Shown: one piece after another, positions 22,754 through 31,856 of the stretch | Position numbering within the stretch: the stretch's first letter is position 1 | Layout of the letters: each line of letters begins with the position of its first letter | Assembly: GCF_015062615.1 (NCBI RefSeq) | Contig: NZ_SUUH01000004.1 | Span: 135,213 to 199,212 of the forward strand | Source: Denitrobacterium detoxificans | GTDB taxonomy: Bacteria > Actinomycetota > Coriobacteriia > Coriobacteriales > Eggerthellaceae | Reading direction: 5' to 3' | DNA length: 64,000 bases | Translations under genes and position numbers: made by a program | The notes under the pieces: model-generated | What the model was told of the DNA's origin: nothing | The model's database searches: none | What the model saw: only the letters and a program-made list of their open reading frames with translations

Positions 22754-25677
22754 TAGAATACATCCTCCGTCCTGGGCTCGTTGTGCAGGGTGGGCATGAA
22801 CGGCTCGAACTCCTTGGGCTCGATCCAGATGATGTCGGGCTTGGTGCTCTTCTCGATCTTCACCGTGAAGCCGCGGTTGGTATACGAGCCGTACACTTCG
22901 TTGAAGGGGGCGGTGTTCTTCGTGAGCACGTTCACGTTGCATTCGCGCCAGCCGGCGGTGCGCTTGGCTTCGGGGACGGAATCGTCGAAGCATTCCGGAT
23001 TCCAGAAGCGCTCCATCCAGACCACGCCGGGCGCTACGCCTTCGGTAAGGTAGGCGCGTCCGTGGATCTCACCGCGACGGCTGGTCACCTTCACCCAGTC
23101 CATGTGCTTAATGCCCAGCTTTTCGGCATCGCGCGTATTGATGCGCACGTCGGGTGCGGGGTACAGTTCGCGCGAGAACGGCGCATGACGCATGGTGCCG
23201 TGATGGAAGTAGGGAACGCGGCCCGAAGTGAGGATGAACGGATACTCGTCGCGGTCGCCGATCTGCTGCTGTGCATCGCTGTAGGGGCTTTCGCAGGGTT
23301 CGATGAACGTGCAGATGGGGCTGTAGTCATCGCAGGCTTCCTGCGGGTTGGGGTAGCAGAACGGGTAGCCGTTGCGGGCCATCTTCAGCACGATCTGCGT
23401 GTAGGTTTCCACCTTGCGCGATTCGGTGCCAAACCCGGCGGGCAGGCCGTCGGTTGCCGTCATTTCATGCTGGTAGTACTGGAAGTATTGGTCTTTCGGC
23501 GTAACGCAGGGGACGTACTTGTCGATGTCTGCCTGCAGGGCATCCCAACTGGGGGCCATCAGCGTTTCGGCTGTGCTCTCCTTCACTTCCTGTTCTGTGG
23601 CGCTGCCCAAATACGCGGTCGCCATGCCGCCGCCCAGTTCCAGGCCATTGGGAATGTGTCCGCCGTACATCTCGCGTACGCGGTTCACTACCTGGCCAGC
23701 GGGAATGGAATGGCTCACCGTCTCGCCGATGTGGGTGCATTCGTTCTGCAGCCACTGGGTGTTCAGCTGGGTCATGTTCACCATGGGCTCTTCTAGCCAT
23801 TCGCGCAGCGGGAACACCAGGTCGGCGGCTTCCACGTGGAACGACGTGAGCATCGGGTACTGGCCGATGATGAAGTCCACTTCGGGGAAGACCTCGTACC
23901 AACTCTTCGCGTTGCCCAGCATGGCCAGCTTGTTACCCGACATGTCGAACCACACGCGCGGCTTGTACGGCTCGCCGGTGGCGATGGCCTGGCGCACCGT
24001 GGGGATGTGGCTGTGGCACCAAGCGTACAGGCCCTTGTGATCTTTCATGCCCAGGCGGTCCTGCAGCAGTTTGTTCAGGATGCGCTGCGAGTCGGGCATT
24101 GCGGCACCCAGCTTTTCGATGCGTTCCTTGTTTTCGGCTTCTGACATGCCGATGACTGCGCCAACGCCGTACATGTCGGAGAACATGCCGCCGAATCCGT
24201 TGTTGTAGGTAACGGGGCGCTCGATGACCTTTTCGCCCGTAGGCGTGGAAGTGAAGTAGCCGCCGCCCTTCTGGGTCATGGAAACGCCGGGCTTGTTGAT
24301 GTAGCCCATGATGGAATCCAGGCCCATAAGGCCGATGGGAACTTGCGAAGCCGATTCGGTCATGTCGGCTGCCACGCCGTTGCAGATGCCGGCCACGCCG
24401 TCGCCGCCCTTGCAGGGAGCGCGGTTGCCGTCATCGGCGTGCGTGTACAGGCGGATGGCCTGCTCGTTCTTGTCGGCGGGAACCCAGCAGACTTCCTCGC
24501 AGTGTTCCAGCGTCCAGGGTTCGGCCTCTTCCTTGTAGATTTGGCCTGCGGTCTTGTACGTCTTACCGTTGTACGTGCCCGTCCAGAAGATTTCGGGGTC
24601 TACGGTGGAGTCTTCGGGCTTGCTGTAGGCGAAGGGCTGCACGCTGTTCGTCTTCAGGTCGTAGCACACATATGCCGGCGTGTTGTCGGGTGTGGGCGAA
24701 ACGTAGTCGGGGAATAGCTCGCTCGCGATAACCGGCAGCTTCGTGTCGGGGTCGATGAGGAACGGCATGTTCGTCCAGTACTTCGTGAACTGCTCGTTGT
24801 AGAGCTTGTTCTCGAAGATGTAGCGGAACCACGAAAGGATGACGCCCGTATCGGTGGCGGGGCGTACCGGCAGCCATACATCGGCTTTCGCGGCATCGGG
24901 CGAGAAGTTCGGGTCGACTACGATGGTCTTTACGCCCATGCTGCGAATTTCGGCCATGCCGCGGCCCGATTCGGCCGTCTCCGAAACTGAAGGCTGAGCG
25001 GCCCAGATAACCACGACCTCTGCCTTGTTGTCCTCTTCGGGGCGGAAGATCTCCTGCACCGCGTTGTCGGCGATGGACTGGTCGTCGCCGCCGTAGAACA
25101 GCTTCGACATGCTCCATCGGGGCAGGTAGCACTGTGCGCAGCCTGGCTCGAATACTGTAGGCGAGCCCATGGCCATGGGGAGCGTCATGGCTTCCATGAA
25201 CGAATAGGATCCGCCACCTCCTACTGAAGAGAAGAAGGAGTAGTTGCCGTATTCGTCGATGGCTTCCTTGATCTTCGTGGCTGCTAGCTCGATGGCTTCG
25301 TCCCAGGAAATGACTTCCCACTTGTTTTCGCCGCGTTCGCCCGCTCGCTTCAGCGGATGCAGCACGCGGCGCGGGCTGTACATGGTATGCAGCTGGTTGA
25401 GGCCCTTGATGCACAATGAGCCGCGGCTCACCGGCGCTTCGGGGTCGCCTTCCAGACGCACGACCACGCCGTTTTCGATGTAGGCGATTGCCGGACACAT
25501 CTGAATGCAGCCATGGCACGACGTGCGGACCTTCTTGGTTTCCGTCGTGGTGGCAGCTTCGGCGGTGTCCGCTTCGACGAGCGAGCCGCTCATCGAAATG
25601 CCCAGCGATGCCGCCGCGCCTGCGAGCATTGACATCTTCGTGAATGCTCGGCGCGACATGTTCGTTTTCAACGCCAT
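22753..25677 (-). CDS. Molybdopterin (bis-MGD) oxidoreductase catalytic subunit, module 1
   Basis: 974 residues. Tat signal MSRRAFTKMS; [4Fe-4S] ligands C54, C57, C61 and C89 (CHGCIQMC, GSLCIKG); molybdopterin domains; and a C-terminal cofactor-binding domain with LTSGRVPYFHHG. At the position where DMSO reductases carry the molybdenum ligand there is VFEPGCAQC (C180, C183), so a Cys ligand is likely, unlike the Ser of dmsA. The protein is longer than DmsA and resembles the large gut-actinobacterial molybdoenzymes that include catechol dehydroxylases, but the substrate cannot be assigned. GGAGAAT precedes the ATG. Confidence 0.88.
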   Translation of the reverse strand: MALKTNMSRRAFTKMSMLAGAAASLGISMSGSLVEADTAEAATTTETKKVRTSCHGCIQMCPAIAYIENGVVVRLEGDPEAPVSRGSLCIKGLNQLHTMYSPRRVLHPLKRAGERGENKWEVISWDEAIELAATKIKEAIDEYGNYSFFSSVGGGGSYSFMEAMTLPMAMGSPTVFEPGCAQCYLPRWSMSKLFYGGDDQSIADNAVQEIFRPEEDNKAEVVVIWAAQPSVSETAESGRGMAEIRSMGVKTIVVDPNFSPDAAKADVWLPVRPATDTGVILSWFRYIFENKLYNEQFTKYWTNMPFLIDPDTKLPVIASELFPDYVSPTPDNTPAYVCYDLKTNSVQPFAYSKPEDSTVDPEIFWTGTYNGKTYKTAGQIYKEEAEPWTLEHCEEVCWVPADKNEQAIRLYTHADDGNRAPCKGGDGVAGICNGVAADMTESASQVPIGLMGLDSIMGYINKPGVSMTQKGGGYFTSTPTGEKVIERPVTYNNGFGGMFSDMYGVGAVIGMSEAENKERIEKLGAAMPDSQRILNKLLQDRLGMKDHKGLYAWCHSHIPTVRQAIATGEPYKPRVWFDMSGNKLAMLGNAKSWYEVFPEVDFIIGQYPMLTSFHVEAADLVFPLREWLEEPMVNMTQLNTQWLQNECTHIGETVSHSIPAGQVVNRVREMYGGHIPNGLELGGGMATAYLGSATEQEVKESTAETLMAPSWDALQADIDKYVPCVTPKDQYFQYYQHEMTATDGLPAGFGTESRKVETYTQIVLKMARNGYPFCYPNPQEACDDYSPICTFIEPCESPYSDAQQQIGDRDEYPFILTSGRVPYFHHGTMRHAPFSRELYPAPDVRINTRDAEKLGIKHMDWVKVTSRRGEIHGRAYLTEGVAPGVVWMERFWNPECFDDSVPEAKRTAGWRECNVNVLTKNTAPFNEVYGSYTNRGFTVKIEKSTKPDIIWIEPKEFEPFMPTLHNEPRTEDVF

Positions 25678-25738
25678 ATTCTCCTACCTTCCCTTTCTCT
25701 CACTTGCTTTCTCCTCCCCTGTCTGCGGGGTCCCTTGT

Positions 25739-26404
25739 CTACTGCACCTCTGCTAGAAACCTCCGTCCCTCGTCCGTTGTTTCCCATCCGGCCTGCCAGA
25801 CGAGCGCGCCGACGCGGTTGAGCCGGTCGACGAGCACGCTGGGCTGGATTCGCTGCCTAGAACCGTCTTGGGTGATGAAGAGCACGTCGCGCCCTTCTAG
25901 CAGGTTTGATAGATCGTTATAGGTGCGTTTTTGGCTTGAGCAGTAGGCCAGCAGCTCGCGGTAGGTTGCCGCGCGCAGGGGCTCTTCTTCCAGCAGTTCG
26001 CGCATGCGGGAAAGGGGGTCGTGCAACGCCACGAAGCGCCTGCCCACCTCGGTGGTTTCGTAGGCTTCGTCGGCTACCAGGTCGTCCGCCTCGTCTTCGG
26101 AAAGACCCTCCAGGTCGGCCGGGGTCACCACGTTGCCTTCCTCATCCAGCAGAATGCGCTCGAGCCCGTAATGCTTTGCCAGCAGCGCCGTGAGGTGATA
26201 GGGCGACTGAACGGCCTGGGCGTATTGCGGCAGGCTCATGATGTATGTCTCGACCTCGCGCAGCATATGACGTGTTTGGCAGAATGCCAGCGCCTTGTAG
26301 CAGATTTCGCGGTGAAGCGACTGACGCGTTACGGCGAACTCAAGCTCGTCGAGCTTTTCCTCGTCGGTGAGTTCGCATAGCTCCGCCTGCACTCTCTCTT
26401 CCAT
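25739..26404 (-). CDS. Unrecognised two-winged-helix-like protein, molybdoenzyme-linked, module 1
   Basis: 221 residues, no signal peptide or membrane helix. I do not recognise a named family. It seems to hold two similar helical, winged-helix-like units: one around LHREICYKALAF...YETTEVGRRFVAL and one around YRELLAYCSSQKRTYNDL...LVWQAGWETTDEGRRFL. It is clearly homologous to the 332-residue protein at 59729-60727, which sits in the same place in module 2. It is encoded directly upstream of the catalytic subunit (61 bp gap) with a strong GAGGAGAGGAG site. A regulatory or maturation role is inferred from position and fold impression only. Confidence 0.75.
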   Translation of the reverse strand: MEERVQAELCELTDEEKLDELEFAVTRQSLHREICYKALAFCQTRHMLREVETYIMSLPQYAQAVQSPYHLTALLAKHYGLERILLDEEGNVVTPADLEGLSEDEADDLVADEAYETTEVGRRFVALHDPLSRMRELLEEEPLRAATYRELLAYCSSQKRTYNDLSNLLEGRDVLFITQDGSRQRIQPSVLVDRLNRVGALVWQAGWETTDEGRRFLAEVQ

Positions 26405-26589
26405 GAGAAAGCTCCTCTCCTCCTTGCCGCGCGCCCTATGCGCCGCGGTATGCTCCCATCTCCTTGGGGCTAAGCATGGCCAGGAAGGAAGAGGCGAGGA
26501 AGATGTGGAACGGATGAAATTGACGGATGAGAGCCCTGAAAGCTCGTCCCAAGGCTTCTAGTTCAAACTGGATGAGATGTTTGACGTGG

Positions 26590-28155
26590 CTAAACGAACG
26601 ACTTTTCGGCGTTGTAGCGCAGGCGTGCGTCTTTCATGAGCTCTTCGCGGGAATGTACGCCAAGTTTGGAGTAGACCGCATGGGCGTGCGTGCGCACGGT
26701 GTTGCGCGAAAGGCAGAGCTGCTCGGCGATGGCGTTTACCGTTAGGCCGCGCGCGAGCATGACGAAAATTTCGGTTTCGCGCTGGGTAAGCTGATGGGCT
26801 GTTGCCATTTCTTCCATGGCGGTGCGGAACGGGCGTCGTTCGGCGGGGCTTTCCGATTCGTTATCGGTGCAGATTTGCGGCATGATGATGCGCTGCTGCA
26901 TCATTTCCTCGAGCGTTTCCTCTTCCTGGGATGCTGGGGCGAACAGTGCGTTGCTGTCGATGAAAATCATCATGAGCACGGCGACCAGCAGAACCACTAC
27001 GGCAGTTGCGCCGAAGAATTCGGCGGGGGAGACAATCTGCAGCAGGTTAGGCAGAACGTTCACGCCCCAGTAGCAGCCGGTTACGCATCCGGCTAGGAAC
27101 AGGCCCTGGCCCAGGCCGAAGGTTCGCACGACCGAGGTATGTCGCTGGTAGACCACGAGCGAGAGAATGCACCAGTTCACTAGGCCGGCCACGGTGTAGC
27201 AGATGTTGTTCAGCTGCTGCCAGATGCCACCAGCGGCGCTCAGTAGCGCCAGGCCTACGAACGACATGGCCAGAAGCAGCATGAATACCCAGATAACCTT
27301 CACCACGTCGAGCGAGGCCAGCCGCGGGCTGATGGCGATGTAGATGAATGCCAGCGCCACCGGGATGCGTAGTAGGGTGGTGATGTTGGTGGAAATCAGT
27401 GTGTCGGCGGGATTGCTCTGGCTGATGGCATTGATGCTGATCATGGAAGACACGAACGCGAGCAGGAAGAATACGGCCAGAATGGCTACGAATCCGCGCG
27501 TGATCGTGCCGTTTGCCTCGGGCATTTGGGGGTTCTTCTGCATGGTGAAGGGTGCCGCGGGGCTGGGAATGGTGGCGAAAAACGCCGTGAGCAGGGGTAG
27601 CCCTATGCAAATGACGATGCTGGCAAGCGAGGGGCCGCCTTCCACGGCCAGCCCCGGGGGCGCGCACATGTTCAGCTGGTAGACGAATACCTCTGCTATC
27701 TGGGCAAGTGCTAGATAGAGCAGCAGCTGGCGTGGGGCAAGCTGACTGTATGCCGAAGCGCAGCGCAGCATGATGACCATGGAGCTTATACCCATGAGCG
27801 CGCAGCCTATGTTGAAGGGTGGCGCCGCATCAAGATAGAAGGGTCCCGCCAGAATGATGAGCAGGGCCCCGAAGGCGGCGGTCATGCCTGCGATTCGCAC
27901 TACGCGCGGACGAATGAGCGGAAGTCGAAACCGACGGGGAAGAAGGGCCACGGCTAGGCAGGCCAGGGCAAACGTGCCGTTGAAATAGAGGTAGAGCAGG
28001 GTGATGTTGGCGCCGTTCGATTCGGTGGCGGAAAGCCAGCCAGCGCCGCTGAAGGCGATGTCGTTCCAGGCAAGCGAAAGACCCGTTGCCAGAAACGGCA
28101 ACGAAGGCCACAGCTTGCCAAAGCGTGCGACGGTATTGCGCTCCCTCTCGTCCAT
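26590..28155 (-). CDS. LuxR-family regulator with membrane N-terminus, module 1
   Basis: 521 residues: about twelve membrane segments followed by a linker and a C-terminal LuxR helix-turn-helix (TQRETEIFVMLARG, LSRNTVRTHAHAVYSKL). It lies upstream of and co-directional with the molybdoenzyme module, unlike the other five LuxR genes of the window, which are divergent from their partners. The 185-bp gap to the winged-helix gene probably holds the module promoter. No clear palindrome stood out there. Confidence 0.87.
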   Translation of the reverse strand: MDERERNTVARFGKLWPSLPFLATGLSLAWNDIAFSGAGWLSATESNGANITLLYLYFNGTFALACLAVALLPRRFRLPLIRPRVVRIAGMTAAFGALLIILAGPFYLDAAPPFNIGCALMGISSMVIMLRCASAYSQLAPRQLLLYLALAQIAEVFVYQLNMCAPPGLAVEGGPSLASIVICIGLPLLTAFFATIPSPAAPFTMQKNPQMPEANGTITRGFVAILAVFFLLAFVSSMISINAISQSNPADTLISTNITTLLRIPVALAFIYIAISPRLASLDVVKVIWVFMLLLAMSFVGLALLSAAGGIWQQLNNICYTVAGLVNWCILSLVVYQRHTSVVRTFGLGQGLFLAGCVTGCYWGVNVLPNLLQIVSPAEFFGATAVVVLLVAVLMMIFIDSNALFAPASQEEETLEEMMQQRIIMPQICTDNESESPAERRPFRTAMEEMATAHQLTQRETEIFVMLARGLTVNAIAEQLCLSRNTVRTHAHAVYSKLGVHSREELMKDARLRYNAEKSFV

Positions 28156-28235
28156 ATCGTCTCGCTCTCCCCGTAAGACGATCCTCCCCTTGAGCTCCTT
28201 TCATTGTCGGGGTGCGTAGCGCCATTGTCAACGAA

Positions 28236-28266
28236 GGGTGACAGGGGGACGGTTCTTCTGTCACCC
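28236..28266 (+). repeat. Single REP
   Basis: A complete forward REP lies between the LuxR start and the 3' end of the next flavin reductase, 81 bases upstream of the LuxR ATG. Confidence 0.92.
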
Positions 28267-28278
28267 GGTGCAAAAGAG

Positions 28279-28300
28279 AAAGCCCGCCGAAGCGGGCTTT
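28279..28300 (-). terminator. Terminator of the flavin reductase at 28323
   Basis: AAAGCCCGC and GCGGGCTTT form a perfect 9-bp stem with a 4-base loop. On the minus strand it is followed by CTCTTTT. Confidence 0.8.
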
Positions 28301-28322
28301 CCGAACGTGTATTAGCTAGTTG

Positions 28323-29975
28323 CTATTCTAGGCCAGCGAGCGTGCGGCCAACCAGGTAGCCGAAGCATACGCAGCGGCCATGGCTGATGGCGCTGATGTG
28401 ATGCGGGTAGGTGCCGAAGAACATCGAGCCGCTCGTGTTGCCCAGGGCGTACAGACCCTCGATGGCCTGGCCCTTCGTGTCGAGCACCTGCGACTTCGCG
28501 TTGATCTTCAGGCCGCTTACCGTAACCAGGCACGAACCGCTTTCCTCCAGCGCGTAGAACGGCGCCTTGTCCATGGGCAGTAGGGTGGTGGGGTTCTTGC
28601 CGAAGTCTTCGTCCACGCCCTTGGCGCAGAACTCGTTGTAGCGATCAACGGTGGCCTGCAGGGCGTCTTTGTCCACGCCGATCTTGCCGGCCAGCTCTTC
28701 GATGCTGTTGGCTTCGATGAGCACGTCCTTGCACTGCTCCACCAGGTCGCTGCCCTTCCAGGGGATAACGCCCTTCATGGCGTCGAACGCAGCTTCCAGG
28801 TCGCCTGACATAAGCAGGTAGTCGCGGGCGCCGGGCTGGTACATGATGGCGTTCGTGAGGAACTCGAACGAGAGGCTCTCGTTTACGAAGCGCTTGCCCT
28901 CGGCGTTCACGCGGGGGAAGGCGAAGATGGCGCCGTTGGCGCGCTTGCCTACGGTGGAACCCGCGGGGTCGTTCATGAGCACGTGCGGGTAGTCGTCCAC
29001 GGCAGCGCCCACGGCCTGGCCCATGAGGTGGCCATCGCCGGCTTCGGTGAGCGTGGGGTTGATCCAGGCGTTCACGGCAAGGTCGCGCGGACGGGCCACC
29101 TGGGAGAGGATGTCCCAGTTCTGGTCGTAGCTGCCGGTTGCCAGCACCACGCCCTTCGTGGCGTTGAACTTAATGTAGCCCGAATCGCCCTTTGCAATCA
29201 CGCCGGTCACAGCACCGTCGCCGTCGCGCATGATTTGACAGGCGGGCGTGTTGTAGCGCACGTCGGCGCCATGGCTCTTGGCGTTTTCGATCATCATTTC
29301 AACGAGCGCGGACGTGCCGCCAGCCACGCGTACGCCGCTTGCCCATGTGGTCACGCCGTCGCTTTCGGTGTTGGCGCCCACCACGGTGAATGCGCCGCAC
29401 TTGCTGCCCTCGGTGGCTTCGGATGTGTCCATGGCCCAGTTCATGGCTTCGCCGGAACGGTTGATGAACTGCAGCCACACGTTGCGGTCGGCGCGATAGT
29501 CGGCGCTGGCCATGGCGTCGTTCAGAAATTTCTGCTTGTCGATTTCTACGCCCGCAGCTTCGTGGGCGCGGTCGCCGATGGCGCCGATTTCGCTGCCGCG
29601 CGCGGCAAACGTGCTGCCCTTTTCCAGCAGCACCGTGGAAAGGCCGTTTTGCGAGCACGAAGCGGCAGCGGTGGCACCCGCCATGCCGGCGCCGCATACT
29701 ACGACATCACAGTCGACGGTTTCCACGATGTCGGCATCGGAGATGGACTCTTCCACGAAGGCAACGGGCGCCGGGTTGGGCTTGTGGAACTCGAGGTTTT
29801 CCAGGTTTGGCAGCAGGGTTTCGCCCGAAGTGCTGCCTGCGGCGGATGCGTTCTTTGCGGTTTCCTTTTCGCTCTTGGCGGGTGCGCAGCCGGTGGCGGT
29901 CAGCGCCAGCGCGGCAGCGGCGGTTGCGGCGGCGCCTACGAATCCGCGGCGCGATACGGCATGGTTTGCAGTCAT
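28323..29975 (-). CDS. Tat-exported FAD-dependent reductase
   Basis: 550 residues. A Tat-type signal (VSRRGFVGAAAT) with a lipobox-like ATGC near residue 29, a Rossmann FAD motif VVCGAGMAGATAA (~90-102), and the FAD_binding_2 architecture of fumarate/urocanate-type reductases. No haem or FMN-binding segment is seen. The start ATG 29975 has GGGAGG; the open frame continues far upstream but crosses the divergent promoter region. It is divergent from a LuxR regulator, so it is presumably induced by its own substrate, which is unknown. Confidence 0.85.
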   Translation of the reverse strand: MTANHAVSRRGFVGAAATAAAALALTATGCAPAKSEKETAKNASAAGSTSGETLLPNLENLEFHKPNPAPVAFVEESISDADIVETVDCDVVVCGAGMAGATAAASCSQNGLSTVLLEKGSTFAARGSEIGAIGDRAHEAAGVEIDKQKFLNDAMASADYRADRNVWLQFINRSGEAMNWAMDTSEATEGSKCGAFTVVGANTESDGVTTWASGVRVAGGTSALVEMMIENAKSHGADVRYNTPACQIMRDGDGAVTGVIAKGDSGYIKFNATKGVVLATGSYDQNWDILSQVARPRDLAVNAWINPTLTEAGDGHLMGQAVGAAVDDYPHVLMNDPAGSTVGKRANGAIFAFPRVNAEGKRFVNESLSFEFLTNAIMYQPGARDYLLMSGDLEAAFDAMKGVIPWKGSDLVEQCKDVLIEANSIEELAGKIGVDKDALQATVDRYNEFCAKGVDEDFGKNPTTLLPMDKAPFYALEESGSCLVTVSGLKINAKSQVLDTKGQAIEGLYALGNTSGSMFFGTYPHHISAISHGRCVCFGYLVGRTLAGLE

Positions 29976-30155
29976 GAATCCTCCCTTGTTTATGCTTCCT
30001 TGTTGCGCTTCCTTGCATGAAACGAGGCCAGCGTGCGCGTTGGCTATAATGGCTGCTGCATTGCCGCAAGGCGTCACGCTGAATGCCTCCATCCGCTGGG
30101 GGAAGCGGGTGAGGACGATGGTATGAGGGTGCAAAGGCAAGGGGTATCCGCAAGA

Positions 30156-31613
30156 ATGGACAAATCGATCCAAATAGGTATCGGACAAAAAGTACGAACC
30201 AATCTGACCAGGCTCTTTGATGGTCCTCACGCGTTGCTGTTCGTGTGCGGCCTGGCCCTTTTCTATGCGTGGGACCTCTGCACGATCTACTGTGAGCACG
30301 CAGTGGCGGCGGAAGCGTACAATCCCGTGCCGTATTTTTCGATTCTCGTTACCAGTGCGGCCGCTACGGCCGGCTTCGTAGCCATCGGCGTAGGGCTTCA
30401 TAAGCTGCAGTCGTTCAACTTCGTTGGGCTTATCGGCACGGTTGCCGCCGGCGTGGCAACGGTTGTCGCCGCATTGCTGGTGCAGTTCGATGGCATCGAC
30501 GCTGGCGTGGTGCGCCTGGTGGCGGATGCCATTGCGCGCCTGGGCTCGTGCTGGGTCATCGTGGCGTGGGGCTCGCAGTATGCGCGGCTCGACGCGTTCC
30601 GCATCACTGCGTACACGCTCATTTCGTTTATCCTGGCGCTTGCGGCCTGCCTGGTCATGCTTTCCTGCCCGCAGGTTCTGCGCGTTGCATTCGTGGCGGT
30701 CGCTCTGCCTTTGTCCATGGCGTTGGTGCTGCGCGCCAGCCGCATGAAGCTGCCCGAGCGCCGGGTGGTGGGTCGTGAAACGTTTATCGGTCTTACTTGG
30801 CGTATCCTCCTCGTCTTCTTTCTGTTCGGCATCGTTACGTGGACGAGCATTCCGTGGGCCCAGGCGAGCGCTGGTGTGCAGGGGCTGGGCCAGCTGGTTA
30901 TTGTGGGTAGCGGCGGCGTGGTTACCGTGCTGCTGGTGCTGGCGCTTGTCACGGGCGGCGCGTTTTCGCAGTCGTACATCTACAAGGTGGTGCTCCCGCT
31001 CATCACGGCGGGCATTCTGCTGGTGGCCACGCTGAATTTCGAGACGAATGTGGGTGCCGCTCTTATTTCCATCGGCTACACCTGCTTCGACCTGTTCTGC
31101 TTCGCGCTGTTCGCGAACGCTTGTCGTAAGACGGGTGTGGACGCTCGTCGCGTGTTCAGCTGGTGTCGCGCCATCGAAAGCAGCACGCCGTTTTTCACCG
31201 TCGTCCTCATGGTGGTGCTGGAAGGCTTGCTGCACATGGGCGATAGCCTGATGGTGAACCTCATCAGCGGCGCGAGCATGCTGGTGGTGGTTGCCGTTAT
31301 CATGCTTGATCAGACTGACCTGTTCGAACGCGAGCAGCTTAACCCCGCAATTGACTATCCGCGTGCCGAGGTGCTGTATTTCGCCCGGCAGTGCGAAGAG
31401 GCCATCGCTCGCTTCGGTCTTTCTCCGCGTGAAGCCGAAGTGCTCAGCCTTATCGTGCGCGGCCGCAGCGTGCCGCATATTTCTCAGCGCCTGTTCATTT
31501 CGCGCAGTACGGTGAAGACGCATATCTCGCATCTCTACGAGAAGCTGGGCGTTTCCGATCGCCAGGAAATGATTGACGTCATCGAGTCCATCTCGCTTTC
31601 CCAGGGCGAATAA
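30156..31613 (+). CDS. LuxR-family regulator with membrane N-terminus
   Basis: 485 residues with about twelve membrane segments and a C-terminal LuxR domain (SPREAEVLSLIVRG, ISRSTVKTHISHLYEKL). It is divergent from the flavin reductase at 28323, its likely target. ATG 30156 with AGGGG upstream is preferred; ATG 30123 is an alternative that would add 11 residues. A TATAAT box at 30045-30050 is a plausible -10. A REP starts immediately after the stop codon. Confidence 0.85.
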   Translation: MDKSIQIGIGQKVRTNLTRLFDGPHALLFVCGLALFYAWDLCTIYCEHAVAAEAYNPVPYFSILVTSAAATAGFVAIGVGLHKLQSFNFVGLIGTVAAGVATVVAALLVQFDGIDAGVVRLVADAIARLGSCWVIVAWGSQYARLDAFRITAYTLISFILALAACLVMLSCPQVLRVAFVAVALPLSMALVLRASRMKLPERRVVGRETFIGLTWRILLVFFLFGIVTWTSIPWAQASAGVQGLGQLVIVGSGGVVTVLLVLALVTGGAFSQSYIYKVVLPLITAGILLVATLNFETNVGAALISIGYTCFDLFCFALFANACRKTGVDARRVFSWCRAIESSTPFFTVVLMVVLEGLLHMGDSLMVNLISGASMLVVVAVIMLDQTDLFEREQLNPAIDYPRAEVLYFARQCEEAIARFGLSPREAEVLSLIVRGRSVPHISQRLFISRSTVKTHISHLYEKLGVSDRQEMIDVIESISLSQGE

Positions 31614-31784
31614 GGGTGACAGAGGGACGGTTCTTCTGTCACCCAATGTCAAACTACGCAGTCTAGTGGTAGTTAGTTTGAACATCCAACGGATGGGGGG
31701 TGACAGCAGGGCCGTCCCTCTGTTACCCGCGGCGGCCGCTTTACAAGGTGACAGCAGAACCGTCCCTCTGTCACCCTCTGTCAC
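31614..31784. repeat. Three REPs after the LuxR gene
   Basis: A forward REP (31614-31644) begins at the base after the stop codon. Reverse REPs follow at 31698-31728 (with a TTACCC variant) and 31747-31776, the latter followed by an extra half-site to 31784. Confidence 0.9.
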
Positions 31785-31801
31785 CTTGGGTCGAACGCAA
31801 A

Positions 31802-31831
31802 CGCGGCGACCGTTTTGCAACAGTCGCCGCG
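31802..31831 (-). terminator. Hairpin at the end of the flavin reductase 31857
   Basis: CGCGGCGAC and GTCGCCGCG form a perfect 9-bp stem. On the minus strand the stem is followed by TTTGCGTT, a weak T-run. Confidence 0.6.
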
Positions 31832-31856
31832 TCGCGGGAGGGCTTAAGCGGAGTTA

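Noticed and set aside
29976..31820. Upstream extension of the flavin reductase frame, giving a 1165-residue protein
   Set aside because: The extension runs through the divergent promoter and the whole LuxR gene in antisense; ATG 29975 has a ribosome-binding site and begins the Tat signal.
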